This document shows positions 17,840 to 26,464 of a stretch of 64,000 bases of DNA, piece by piece. Every line of letters begins with the position of its first letter. Positions within the stretch are counted from its first letter, which is position 1. Source of the stretch: CAKZNE01 sp002695025 (GTDB lineage Bacteria > Bacteroidota > Bacteroidia > Flavobacteriales > Schleiferiaceae). Location of the stretch: assembly GCA_913043285.1 (NCBI GenBank), contig CAJWML010000019.1, forward strand, positions 15,925 to 79,924. The letters run 5' to 3'. The notes below the pieces were generated by a model. That model searched no databases. It saw nothing but the letters and a program-made list of their open reading frames with translations, and was not told where the DNA came from. The translations under genes and the position numbers were made by a program.

Positions 17840-20008
17840 TTATTTAATAATTACAAATTTCCCTACGGTTTCCTTACCGGTATCCAGGTCCTCTACCGAG
17901 AACATATAGAGTCCACGGCTAATGATCTGGCTGTCTAACGAAAGGAGGTCCCAGGCGTGTTCACCACCGGAAAAGCGGTTTTCTTCCACATTTTCCGCTC
18001 CGAAAGTCTTATACCAGCGGATATCGGACCCGCTGTAATTCTCATCGTGGTATATCTCGTCAATAAAATCGCCAGCCACCGTAAAAATGCGGATGCGGCA
18101 ACGTTTGGGCAGGTTGGCAAAGATCATTTTACGGCTCTCTTCCTGGAAGTTGGAACGCCCTTCCCAAGCTGCTCCGTAATAGTAAGGGTTAGGATACGCA
18201 AAGGGAGCCTCTGTCTCTATATCATCATTGGCCTGCGTGCCGGGAAAAGCCCGAAAATTATTGGCCAGGAAACTACTTTCCAGGGACTCCAGCCCCGCTT
18301 CACTGTCACCACGGTCAAAAGAAGTTACCGCCACGGCATACTGCCAGCCATTGGGAATATTATCGATCACATAGCGGTAATAATAGGTCACCGTATCGTC
18401 TTCGAAAGTTTTAGGCTGAGCCAGTTCAATAGGTCCAAAACCGGTTTCCTTGAAAATGTTGTTTCCAGGAACGTCATATTCCGCCACCAGGTTAAAATCA
18501 CGGGCAAGGTCTGGCACCCCGGTTACATCAAAGCCCAATTTGGAAAGGTATACACGGTAGCCTTCAAAATCCTGCTCATTACTGATAGGATCAACGGAAT
18601 AACGGGAATTGTCCGACCAGTAGATCTCAATGCGGTTTTCCAGCGCCACTATTTTAGTACGGGGAATGGCGGGCGGACTGGGAAGTATAAAGCGGGTGAT
18701 CTCATCATCATCGTCATTGTCTTCACCCGGATCAAGGATACCGTTAAAATTCTTATCCTCGCCATTATACGCTTGTTGCGCCCAACCTGCATTTTCAATG
18801 AGGTTAGCGCGTTGCTCTTCATTATTGGCTGTGTTGGGATTGCCGTCTTCCTTCTTTTTGGCCAGTACGTAGGCAAAGGCTACGTTCACCTCATCACCAG
18901 GCCCAAAATCGGCAAAGGGTCCAGCTGAAATAAGATCGGAACGGTTGCCAGGTTGATTGAGCTGGGCCTGCAGATCTATCCCAAATCCTGACTGGCAGGG
19001 CCCTCCTGTAGGGTTATCCCAGCAGGGGTTATAATTCAGCCCTTCGGTCATTTTTTTGAAGCGGGCCTGGTCACTTTGCGGGAAAAAGAAGATAGGCTCA
19101 CTGGTACCCTGGAAGGTCCAGGCATTATAATGTAGTTTAAAATCATCCGGTTCCCATTGTTGGGTATTCACGTTGTAGGTGGAATCCAGCCGGGGATGAT
19201 GAAAGCCGTTCTTATCCTCTGCCCCCAGGAACATCTGGCCAATATAACTTTCTGTAAAACCTACGTCACCGGCAGCATCATAGCAATAAGCCATGTTAAG
19301 GGAATCCATAAAACCATTGCCTCCCTTACTGTAAAAGGCTGCTCCACCGGAACCGGCCGGGGTGATATTCACGTTGCGCACCACGGTATTATTCCAAAGG
19401 GCTACGTGAAAATTGCTGAAGGTTTGTACTCCGGTGTTCCTGATCTTCAGGTTTACGATCACCATAAAATCACTGAAGTTGAAATTCCAGTTATAGGTCT
19501 GCATTTCAATCTCCACGTTCATGGGGTTGTTATGATCCTGGATGTTGATATCCGTGCCGGGCACCTTCACATTCTTATCTGAACATATAGCCACATAATC
19601 CTGGTGCGATACGGCCCGGGGATCATAGTATTTACTATCAAACAGCGAACTGCGCTCCATCAGGGTGCTTCCCACATCAGCTGTGATCTCAAAACCGGAA
19701 CGGCCGGGAGCATAGCCCTGTGGCGCATCGTAGGCGGAAGTACTCACTACCTGTTGCCCTCCACCGGTTACGCCACCAATCCAGATGCCGCCCTCAAAGA
19801 GGTGCTCTATACCCGAGCCGGCAGGATACTCACAGGAGGGGTCACCGCTACCATCTTTATAGCCACGCCAGGCGTTGCCAAAAGTGGCATAGTTGGATAC
19901 ATTCAGGCGCACATTGGAGGCACTGGTCACCTTATCATCAAAACTCTGCTGTGCATGCAGAGCTATGCCGGTAATTAAAAAAGCTGCTGTAAGTAGGCTC
20001 TTGTACAT
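17840..20008 (-). CDS. Large T9SS cargo protein, unknown function
   Basis: The 722-residue protein begins with a signal peptide (to about ALHAQQ). Its body is rich in Asn, Gly and aromatic residues with an acidic Asp-rich stretch (DPGEDNDDDDEI) that may bind calcium. Its C-terminal ~100 residues resemble a FlgD/T9SS sorting module: FAYPNPYYYGAAWEG, IRIFTVAGDFIDEI, ISRGLYMFSVED, KFVIIK. The start codon at 20008 abuts the last base of the upstream enzyme gene, so the two are translationally linked. No catalytic motif is recognised; the Asp-rich loop and cargo status suggest a cell-surface structural or binding protein. Confidence 0.75.
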   Translation of the reverse strand: MYKSLLTAAFLITGIALHAQQSFDDKVTSASNVRLNVSNYATFGNAWRGYKDGSGDPSCEYPAGSGIEHLFEGGIWIGGVTGGGQQVVSTSAYDAPQGYAPGRSGFEITADVGSTLMERSSLFDSKYYDPRAVSHQDYVAICSDKNVKVPGTDINIQDHNNPMNVEIEMQTYNWNFNFSDFMVIVNLKIRNTGVQTFSNFHVALWNNTVVRNVNITPAGSGGAAFYSKGGNGFMDSLNMAYCYDAAGDVGFTESYIGQMFLGAEDKNGFHHPRLDSTYNVNTQQWEPDDFKLHYNAWTFQGTSEPIFFFPQSDQARFKKMTEGLNYNPCWDNPTGGPCQSGFGIDLQAQLNQPGNRSDLISAGPFADFGPGDEVNVAFAYVLAKKKEDGNPNTANNEEQRANLIENAGWAQQAYNGEDKNFNGILDPGEDNDDDDEITRFILPSPPAIPRTKIVALENRIEIYWSDNSRYSVDPISNEQDFEGYRVYLSKLGFDVTGVPDLARDFNLVAEYDVPGNNIFKETGFGPIELAQPKTFEDDTVTYYYRYVIDNIPNGWQYAVAVTSFDRGDSEAGLESLESSFLANNFRAFPGTQANDDIETEAPFAYPNPYYYGAAWEGRSNFQEESRKMIFANLPKRCRIRIFTVAGDFIDEIYHDENYSGSDIRWYKTFGAENVEENRFSGGEHAWDLLSLDSQIISRGLYMFSVEDLDTGKETVGKFVIIK

Positions 20009-21297
20009 CAGTTCTTAATAATCTTTTTGGTGATGGTTTCCCCGTTGGGAATGCTTACGTTCACCAGGTACACCCCGTTGGGCAGGGTTTCCATATTAAT
20101 GGTTTTCTCCACGGCACCCTTCATCCAGTTATCGGTAAACACGGTTTTACCGGTAAGGTCCAGTAAACGCACCTTCATACTGCTGCCGCTGGTATAGGTT
20201 AGGCGCAGCTTAAGCTGGTCGTGCACGGGATTGTTATAAGACAGGTTACCTTTAAGAGGCAGGCTTTCCGCTGTATGGAGGTCCGAAAGTTCAATACCTA
20301 TCCTCATAAAAATAGGAAGGTGATCACTGAAGTTGTACAAGGCTCCGGCAATATTGGCCGGGACGGAAGAATTGGTCCCGGAGTTTACGGATTGATTGAA
20401 GTGGCTGCCATCCTGGCCAATGGCCTGGTAAGAACCCGGCACATAGGAAACCCCTTCGGTACCATTCAATATCTCATCGGAAACCAGGAAAAAATCAAAG
20501 CGATCATCCAGACCTCCGCTCGAAAAACAACCGGAACCGGAGCTGTGTGTGCTTTGGGTATGGATACCGGCAAAAGCATTGTTGTTGCTCCAGGAACCAC
20601 TTTGATTCAACGGGTCAAAAAACCGCTCGGACACGTTGGAGTAGTTGATGAGTTTCTGGTAGGCCGGCTCGCTGCTTGTATACAGGTTAAAGTCACCACA
20701 AACGATTACATTATTCTCACTTTCACCCGTCTCCAGCCAATCCATCAAGGCATCAGCAGCCTCGCTGCGCTCCAGCGCATCAGCTGAGCTATTGCCGGCT
20801 TTGAGATGCGCTACCGCCACCACAAAAGTCACGGTATCGGCTCCGATATCCAGCTTGGGGTCTTTGTAATAAAGGCGGTACAGGTCAATAACGCGAACCA
20901 GGTTACCCCCGTTCTTGTCGGAAACAATGGCCGTTTGCCCCAACAAGCCCAACTTCTCCGAATTATAATACAGCATGTTAACGATGCTGGAAGAATTGTT
21001 GTTGGAATACAGGGCACTGGCATATTTAGTTACCCCATCTGAGTTCAGCACAAAATCACGCACAAAACCGTAATTGGCAGGCGAGGCTCCCATCTCATTG
21101 ACTGTGAAAATATCCGGGTCAACGTACTTTACGATAGTCTTAAGGTGTTGGTCGCGCTGGGAAGGAGACACATTATGTGTACAGGGTGCCGAACTGGCAC
21201 GGTAGTACATCAGATTGTAGTTTAAAAGCTTAAGCTCCTCATTCTGAGCTAAAAGAAAAGATGGGAGAACCGCTAATAAAAGTAAAAATCTATTCAT
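20008..21297 (-). CDS. Secreted endonuclease/exonuclease/phosphatase-fold enzyme with T9SS type A domain
   Basis: The 429-residue protein has a signal peptide (to about FLLAQ) and a catalytic domain at about 20-340. The full set of EEP-superfamily signatures is present: LLNYNLMYYR, FTVNEMG, VAVAHLKAG, VCGDFNLY, DDRFDFFLVS and FSDHLPIF. It should hydrolyse phosphodiester bonds using a divalent metal; an extracellular DNase is the commonest secreted type, but sphingomyelinase-like activity cannot be excluded. The last ~80 residues are a type A sorting domain (YNNPVHDQLKLRL, LLDLTGKTV, LPNGVYLVNV). The ATG at 21297 is preferred over a TTG one codon upstream. First gene of the locus, with TATCTTTG 26 bases upstream. 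Confidence 0.87.
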   Translation of the reverse strand: MNRFLLLLAVLPSFLLAQNEELKLLNYNLMYYRASSAPCTHNVSPSQRDQHLKTIVKYVDPDIFTVNEMGASPANYGFVRDFVLNSDGVTKYASALYSNNNSSSIVNMLYYNSEKLGLLGQTAIVSDKNGGNLVRVIDLYRLYYKDPKLDIGADTVTFVVAVAHLKAGNSSADALERSEAADALMDWLETGESENNVIVCGDFNLYTSSEPAYQKLINYSNVSERFFDPLNQSGSWSNNNAFAGIHTQSTHSSGSGCFSSGGLDDRFDFFLVSDEILNGTEGVSYVPGSYQAIGQDGSHFNQSVNSGTNSSVPANIAGALYNFSDHLPIFMRIGIELSDLHTAESLPLKGNLSYNNPVHDQLKLRLTYTSGSSMKVRLLDLTGKTVFTDNWMKGAVEKTINMETLPNGVYLVNVSIPNGETITKKIIKN

Positions 21298-21322
21298 CAA
21301 TCTGCCGCTTCAAAATCCGCGG

Positions 21323-21330
21323 CAAAGATA
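21323..21330 (-). promoter_or_regulatory. TAnnTTTG -7 promoter element for the T9SS/TonB locus
   Basis: TATCTTTG on the minus strand lies 25-33 bases upstream of the ATG of the nuclease-fold gene and matches the Bacteroidota -7 consensus exactly. The tight spacing of the downstream genes suggests that it drives all seven. Confidence 0.55.
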
Positions 21331-21373
21331 ACTAGTTTCATTCCACCTATTACCCCTTTATGTTAAGGGAATT

Positions 21374-23845
21374 TTAATTTTGGTTTTTCTTCGGCTCTTC
21401 CTCCTCCCATTCAAAGATGATCCCAGGGTCTTCTTTTTTCTCCGGCTCTTTTTTCTTGAATATTTCACGGATCTCTTTTCCCTGCTCCTTCAAGTCCCTG
21501 GATATAGATTCCCCCAATGATTTCCGGTCCAGTGAAATTTCGGGATCACTGGCCTTACCGGTCATTTTCACATATATATAAGGATCATCATTGTTCTTCA
21601 CTTCCACCAGGTGCTCGTCAAACTCTGATTTACCGGACTTGCGTGCGCGGTTATTGAACAATACGTCATCCAGCTTGAGGCGCATGGTATAATTGACCCT
21701 GTTGTCAAAATCATGTATTCCGCTGATCTGTAAGCTCAGTACATTACTTTCCACATCCATGCGGGGAATGATCACCTGTGATTCTTTTATAGAAATAGTA
21801 TTGTTGAGTGAGTTGAAACGAACATCCTCCAGTTCCTTTATATCCGCAAAGCGGGAAAGGGCCTGCATGGGTTCGTAGTTTTTGAGGTTGCCGTCACGAA
21901 TGCGGATATTGGCCGTCATCTCCACGGTTTCGGTAAGAACGGTGAGATCCGGCAGCATAAAGGAGGTAAAATCAATATCTGCGGTAGCCCGTCCATAAAT
22001 ATGATCGGCCGCAATAGCTTCCTGGCCGAAATCACCGAAACTCACAAAAAGGTCATGGATCTCAATGTTATCAGCCCCCAGGCGGGCATCCACCTTGTAG
22101 CGTTCACCGGTATTGAGGTCTACCGAAAAATATCCCTTATAACTGCCCTGGTCCGCCTTAAGCGAGAGGTCACTAACTTTTATCAGGCCATCGTGTATGC
22201 TGAGGTTCCCGGTAATCCCCGAGGCCTGGAATTTTTTGAACCCAAAACGGTCGACCCCTACGCGCAGATCAAGATCCAGGGAACGGGCCACATTAAGGTT
22301 GTAACTGTCATTACCTTTTTTACTGCTACCCACAAAATCCGAAAGGTCTATTTCCTGAGATCGCACGCTACAGTCCACCAAAAGCTTTTCATCTTCCAGC
22401 AGTATATAATTGAGCACATTCTCAAAGCGACCCTCCAGGTAGATATCGCTTTGGCCAGTTTTCAGGTACAGCCTCTTTACCTTGAGGTCATTACCCATAA
22501 AGGCCAACTCACCATTAATATCCTTTACGGACTTATCAGACCCCAGAAATTGAAAGGATGCCTCCTGAATGCTGAGGCTTCCTTCGGTACGTGCCTTTCG
22601 TAGCTCTGCTGCCTTTACCGTTTTCAATGACCCGAACTGGTTCTCAAAATGCACATCCATAACGATCTTGCCACGAGGTTCTTCAACGGTATCCAGGGGA
22701 AGTACTACCAACCACTCCGCCAGCTCCAGGTCAGAACGCATATTAAGTTTTACAAAAGGCGAGGAAAGCTCACGGATGAGCAGGTCGCCTTCAATGCTGC
22801 CAGTTTCGCCTTTGCCACGGAAGCGGTTCACATGAAGTTCATCGGAACCTGCTTTATAGGTATACCGGCCCGAACAATCAATAGCATGGATACGGGCACC
22901 TTTATAGCCGGACACAGAAGCACCTGTGGTACTGAAGTCCAGCTGAAAGCGCGCATCCTGCCCGGAGGCAAAGGTTCCTGAAAATCGAGCATTGCCTTTT
23001 CCCTTCAGTTCCGCATCCTTAAGAGTGTACCAACCCTGCTCGTGGAGCAATTGCTGCACATGGTTAAGATCCATTGAAGCTGAAGATGCCTGTACGGAGG
23101 TTTGGCCACGGGCCGTGGTGGTACTCACCTCAAAGCTCAGGTCCTTCCACTGAAGGCTTGCCGGCTTTACCACCACTGAATCCTCCCCGTAACCGGCAAG
23201 GGTAAAGACAACTTCCAGTGGAACGGCATGCAGGTAGCGGTTTTCGTTCACCCACAGGTTTTGCACCTGCAGGCTGCCCTTATTCTCCAGGCGATAATCG
23301 GATTCCTCAAAATTTCCTTTAAAAGTAAGATCGTTAATAAAGAATGCGGAGCGAAAACCAGAGCCCTGATCCTCAGTAGTGGCATGTATATCCTCCAGGT
23401 CCACCCTTTCCAGGGTAAAAAGCCCTTGCGAAGAGGACGTATCTTCTTTCCATATCCGGTAGTTGTCGCGACCATCAGAACGCAGACGGATGTTCACCAC
23501 TGCCTTTTCAACGTCAATTTCCTTGATGGAAACGGAAGAAAAAAGCACCTCCCACACGCTAAACTGCAGGTATATGCGCTGAGCATAAACAAGGGTATCC
23601 CCTGGGCTGCTGTAAGCACCCGAGGAAAAAACATCTGTAAATACAAAGGAAGCATTGGGGAATTTTCGCAGGCTTATGTTAACACCGCTTACATCAACAG
23701 GAACCGCCAATTGTTTATTGATCTCTTTGATCAGGACACCCGAAAGCTTATCACGGTTGACGTACAGAATGGCAAAAGCCACCAGGAACAAAGCCAGCAA
23801 AATTGAAAATGCCCAAAGTCCGAACTTTATGATCTTCTTCCCCAT
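21374..23845 (-). CDS. AsmA-family inner-membrane protein
   Basis: The 823 residues begin with one membrane helix (about 9-28). A long repetitive beta-strand body follows, with AsmA-type features: N-terminal LSGVLIKEINKQLAVPVDVSGVNI-like strand order and a C-terminal LSLQISGIHDFDNRV followed by KMTGKASDPEIS. AsmA-like proteins are bridge-type proteins implicated in phospholipid transport and outer-membrane homeostasis. The C-terminal ~40 residues are strongly charged (Lys/Glu-rich), unlike the rest. It stands between the T9SS locus and a terminator, so it is probably a single-gene unit. Confidence 0.85.
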   Translation of the reverse strand: MGKKIIKFGLWAFSILLALFLVAFAILYVNRDKLSGVLIKEINKQLAVPVDVSGVNISLRKFPNASFVFTDVFSSGAYSSPGDTLVYAQRIYLQFSVWEVLFSSVSIKEIDVEKAVVNIRLRSDGRDNYRIWKEDTSSSQGLFTLERVDLEDIHATTEDQGSGFRSAFFINDLTFKGNFEESDYRLENKGSLQVQNLWVNENRYLHAVPLEVVFTLAGYGEDSVVVKPASLQWKDLSFEVSTTTARGQTSVQASSASMDLNHVQQLLHEQGWYTLKDAELKGKGNARFSGTFASGQDARFQLDFSTTGASVSGYKGARIHAIDCSGRYTYKAGSDELHVNRFRGKGETGSIEGDLLIRELSSPFVKLNMRSDLELAEWLVVLPLDTVEEPRGKIVMDVHFENQFGSLKTVKAAELRKARTEGSLSIQEASFQFLGSDKSVKDINGELAFMGNDLKVKRLYLKTGQSDIYLEGRFENVLNYILLEDEKLLVDCSVRSQEIDLSDFVGSSKKGNDSYNLNVARSLDLDLRVGVDRFGFKKFQASGITGNLSIHDGLIKVSDLSLKADQGSYKGYFSVDLNTGERYKVDARLGADNIEIHDLFVSFGDFGQEAIAADHIYGRATADIDFTSFMLPDLTVLTETVEMTANIRIRDGNLKNYEPMQALSRFADIKELEDVRFNSLNNTISIKESQVIIPRMDVESNVLSLQISGIHDFDNRVNYTMRLKLDDVLFNNRARKSGKSEFDEHLVEVKNNDDPYIYVKMTGKASDPEISLDRKSLGESISRDLKEQGKEIREIFKKKEPEKKEDPGIIFEWEEEEPKKNQN

Positions 23846-23902
23846 ACCCAGACTAGCAAACGTTTAACCTAGGGTAAAAAGTTTGCACGAAGGCTCAAAA
23901 TT

Positions 23903-23933
23903 AAAAAAGCCCACTTCAGTGAAGCGGGCTTTT
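23903..23933 (-). terminator. Rho-independent terminator after the 79-residue protein gene
   Basis: A GC-rich hairpin (AAGCCC A CTTC / GAAG C GGGCTT, one mismatch, 3-base loop) has a run of A on its left side, which reads as a T-run on the minus strand. It lies just past the stop of the small gene and just upstream of AsmA. Confidence 0.75.
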
Positions 23934-23956
23934 ACCTGATTTTTTGATTTCCTCCC

Positions 23957-24196
23957 TCAGGATTTTTTTTGAACTTTAAAACCGTATTTTTCAAGAAATT
24001 CAATTTTTTCCTGAATTACACGACCTTCTCTTTTCTTAAGTTCCTTATCAATGCTCTTCTTAAGAGCTTCGAGTTCTTCAACAGAAAGTTTACCCAGAAA
24101 CTGAGAAGCAAAGAGGGCTTTCAGAGTTTTATTGTTATTCTGGTTTTCACGCAAGGTGTGAACCAGAACACCGGGTGTTATTTTTCTTTTTGCCAT
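23957..24196 (-). CDS. Small charged helical protein, unknown function
   Basis: The 79-residue product is almost entirely helical and highly charged: basic at both ends (MAKRK; KKREGRV), with LSVEELEALKKSIDKELKK as a coiled-coil-like core. It lacks a signal peptide and membrane segments, so it should be cytoplasmic. Gene status is supported by a perfect TACTTTTG element 24 bases upstream of the ATG and a terminator just downstream, making it a complete monocistronic unit. No family is recognised. Confidence 0.72.
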   Translation of the reverse strand: MAKRKITPGVLVHTLRENQNNNKTLKALFASQFLGKLSVEELEALKKSIDKELKKREGRVIQEKIEFLEKYGFKVQKKS

Positions 24197-24220
24197 AATG
24201 TTGAATTAATTAATTTGTTT

Positions 24221-24228
24221 CAAAAGTA
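24221..24228 (-). promoter_or_regulatory. TAnnTTTG -7 promoter element for the 79-residue protein gene
   Basis: TACTTTTG on the minus strand, 24 bases upstream of the ATG, in an AT-rich spacer. Exact match to the consensus. Confidence 0.5.
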
Positions 24229-24263
24229 ATATCTAAAAGTTAATACACCTAATCCAAAAAACT

Positions 24264-25079
24264 TTAGTTATTGATCTTTAAAAACTGCACTTCTTTTTCC
24301 GAAAGATAACGCCATTGTCCCCGGTTGAGATTCTTCTTGGTAATACCAGCAAAAAATACTCGATCCAGTTTGGTAACCTCGTATTCCAGGCTCTCAAATA
24401 TCCTTCGTACAATGCGATTCCTACCGCTGTGTATCACTATTCCTATGTTGTTTTTGGACTTACCTTCAATGTATTGGATCTCGTCTACTTTTATAGGACC
24501 ATCTTCCAGCTCCAGCCCATCCTGTATCTTATGAAAATCGGTTTTAGTGAGATTTTTGTCCAAACCCACCTCGTATATCTTACGGGCTCCATGAGAGGGG
24601 TGGGTCAGCTTTTTGGCCAGATCACCATCATTGGTAAACAATAATACTCCGGTGGTTTTACGATCCAGGCGACCTACCGGGTAAAAGCGTTCGGAACCTG
24701 CATTACCTACCAGTTCCATTACGGTTTTTCGAGCCTTAGGATCATCGGTGGTTGTGATAAAACCCTTAGGCTTATTCAATACCAGGTATACCTTTTTTTC
24801 TTTCCGTATTTCAGAACCATTGAACCTCACCTCATCGGCAGGCTTTACTTTAAAACCCATTTCTGTAATGGTCTTGCCGTTGACCTCTACCAAACCGGCT
24901 TTAATAAGATCATCTGCCTCACGCCTGGAGGCTATCCCTGAGTGAGCCAGGAACTTATTGAGGCGCATTGTTCCATCATTGGATGGGGATGGTTTGGGGC
25001 CACTTCCGGCAGGTTTCTTTTTACCGATGGGTTTTTGAGGCCTTCCCCCGGGGCTTTTTTTCGGTCCTCGCTTTTGCAT
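24264..25079 (-). CDS. rluB: Pseudouridine synthase, RsuA/RluB family
   Basis: The 271-residue enzyme has an S4 RNA-binding domain (about 38-85, MRLNKFLAHSGIASRREADD) and a pseudouridine synthase domain. The catalytic motif GRLDRKTTGVLLFTNDG contains the nucleophilic Asp. It isomerises a uridine in ribosomal RNA; RluB (23S) is more likely than RsuA (16S) from the overall arrangement, but this cannot be settled here. An N-terminal extension of ~37 residues rich in Lys, Pro and Gly is disordered and probably RNA-binding. A TAGCTTTG promoter element lies 13 bases upstream of the ATG. Confidence 0.88.
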   Translation of the reverse strand: MQKRGPKKSPGGRPQKPIGKKKPAGSGPKPSPSNDGTMRLNKFLAHSGIASRREADDLIKAGLVEVNGKTITEMGFKVKPADEVRFNGSEIRKEKKVYLVLNKPKGFITTTDDPKARKTVMELVGNAGSERFYPVGRLDRKTTGVLLFTNDGDLAKKLTHPSHGARKIYEVGLDKNLTKTDFHKIQDGLELEDGPIKVDEIQYIEGKSKNNIGIVIHSGRNRIVRRIFESLEYEVTKLDRVFFAGITKKNLNRGQWRYLSEKEVQFLKINN

Positions 25080-25092
25080 AAAAAAATTTTTG

Positions 25093-25100
25093 CAAAGCTA
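25093..25100 (-). promoter_or_regulatory. TAnnTTTG -7 promoter element for rluB
   Basis: TAGCTTTG on the minus strand, 13 bases before the ATG, is an exact consensus match. It implies a very short leader. Confidence 0.5.
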
Positions 25101-25218
25101 GAGATATTTAAACCTTTGAAGAAAGCCCGTTCAGGTTTCTGTGATCGCACTACGCTATCCTAATATCCTGGGTATATACAGGAGGTTCAACCCAGTAGAG
25201 GGTATTCTCATAAGTTTC

Positions 25219-25572
25219 CTAGGGAAAAAAGGCTTCACGAATATGATCCAGGCGGAATTGAGGGTTAAAAGTAATGCTGATAACGTCAAACTGAACATCC
25301 TTTTCCACACCATATTTTTCTACATAGGCATTAGCCGCACTGATCAGGTGTTTTTGCTTGCTTTTGGTAATAAACTCTGAGGGTGAACCGTAGCTGGAAC
25401 TACTGCGTGTTTTGACTTCTACAAAAGCAAGGTGATCGGCAGTTTCGGCAATAATATCGATCTCCTCGTGCCGGTATCGCCAGTTGCGTTTTATAATGGT
25501 GTAGCCGTGTTGAATGAGATATGCCACAGCTGCCGCCTCTCCTTGTTCACCTAGTGTATTATGCTCAGCCAT
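25219..25572 (-). CDS. YraN/UPF0102 family endonuclease-like protein
   Basis: The 117 residues match the YraN family: GEQGEAAAVAYLIQHGY near the start and the PD-(D/E)XK-type core EEIDIIAE followed by FVEVKTRSS. The active-site acidic residues and the Lys of EVK are present, so a Holliday-junction-resolvase-like nuclease fold is expected. The cellular role is unproven. It is the last gene of a minus-strand run pdxJ-ldcA-yraN, overlapping the carboxypeptidase gene by 8 bases. Confidence 0.88.
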   Translation of the reverse strand: MAEHNTLGEQGEAAAVAYLIQHGYTIIKRNWRYRHEEIDIIAETADHLAFVEVKTRSSSSYGSPSEFITKSKQKHLISAANAYVEKYGVEKDVQFDVISITFNPQFRLDHIREAFFP

Positions 25573-26464
25573 TCTCGAATACCAGTTCTACGGAATCACC
25601 AACCTTCAAAGAGGCTCTCCGCCCAAAGATCAGGGAACGATTGTCATCTATATGGCCGGCAGGAAAACCGAAACACACCGGGAAATTGTACGGCCTTACC
25701 ACCGTGGCAATAATTTCCTCGGCACTCTGACCAAAAGGGATCTTATTATCATTCATAGCATTCATACCCCCTACAATAAGCCCGGCTATACCTTCAAAAT
25801 AACCGTTCCTCTTCAGGTTTTGCATCATCCGGTCAATATGGTACAGGTATTCATCCAGATCCTCGATAAACAGAATATCACCTTCCGGCTGAATGGCCGT
25901 TCCTGAACCAGTCTGACTATATAAAACCGAGAGGTTCCCTCCGGTTACCCGGCCTTTAGCCTGTCCATTGCGGTTCAACGGATGGGCCGCACAGCTAATT
26001 ACCAGTTCCTCACCAAACAGAGCCTTCCGTAAGCTCTCCAGGCTTTCCGGGGTATTGCTGGTAAAATTCACGGGCATCGTACTATGCAGGCATTCCACTC
26101 CTACCTTGCGGAGTTTATTGAGCAAAACGGTTATGTCACTGTAACCGCATATCCATTTGGGCTTTTCAATAAGGGGAAAAAAGTTGAGTTCATCAATGAT
26201 ACGCACCGTACCATAACCTCCACGCACACAAATTATTGCATCTATATCGATACTGTCTATAAAGCCCTGCAGATCAGCCAGGCGTTGTTCATCCGTGCCG
26301 GCAAACTGGTGGTGACTTTTAAAGAGGTTGGGAGCCAACTCCACTTTAAGACCCCATGACTCCAGAATTTCTATGGCCGGCTGGAGTTCATCCCGTGAAA
26401 TTTTACGGGCGGTTGCCACCAACCCCACTGTATCTCCTTTTCTTAATGTTTTAGGAGTAATCAA
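25565..26464 (-). CDS. ldcA: LD-carboxypeptidase, peptidase family S66
   Basis: The 299-residue enzyme removes the terminal D-Ala from murein tetrapeptides during peptidoglycan recycling. It begins with the family pattern KTLRKGDTVGLVATARKIS. The catalytic triad is visible as Ser in CGYSDIT, Glu in FIEDLDEY and His in FPAGHIDD. RGGYGTVRIID is the conserved substrate loop. No signal peptide is present, consistent with a cytoplasmic recycling enzyme. The start is TTG, overlapping the pdxJ TGA by 4 bases (TTGA); no other start keeps the conserved N-terminus. Confidence 0.9.
   Translation of the reverse strand: MITPKTLRKGDTVGLVATARKISRDELQPAIEILESWGLKVELAPNLFKSHHQFAGTDEQRLADLQGFIDSIDIDAIICVRGGYGTVRIIDELNFFPLIEKPKWICGYSDITVLLNKLRKVGVECLHSTMPVNFTSNTPESLESLRKALFGEELVISCAAHPLNRNGQAKGRVTGGNLSVLYSQTGSGTAIQPEGDILFIEDLDEYLYHIDRMMQNLKRNGYFEGIAGLIVGGMNAMNDNKIPFGQSAEEIIATVVRPYNFPVCFGFPAGHIDDNRSLIFGRRASLKVGDSVELVFENG

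Noticed and set aside
17957..18928. 323-residue open frame antisense to the T9SS cargo gene
   Set aside because: The opposite strand encodes a protein with signal peptide and sorting domain; this frame shows neither motif nor ribosome-site support.
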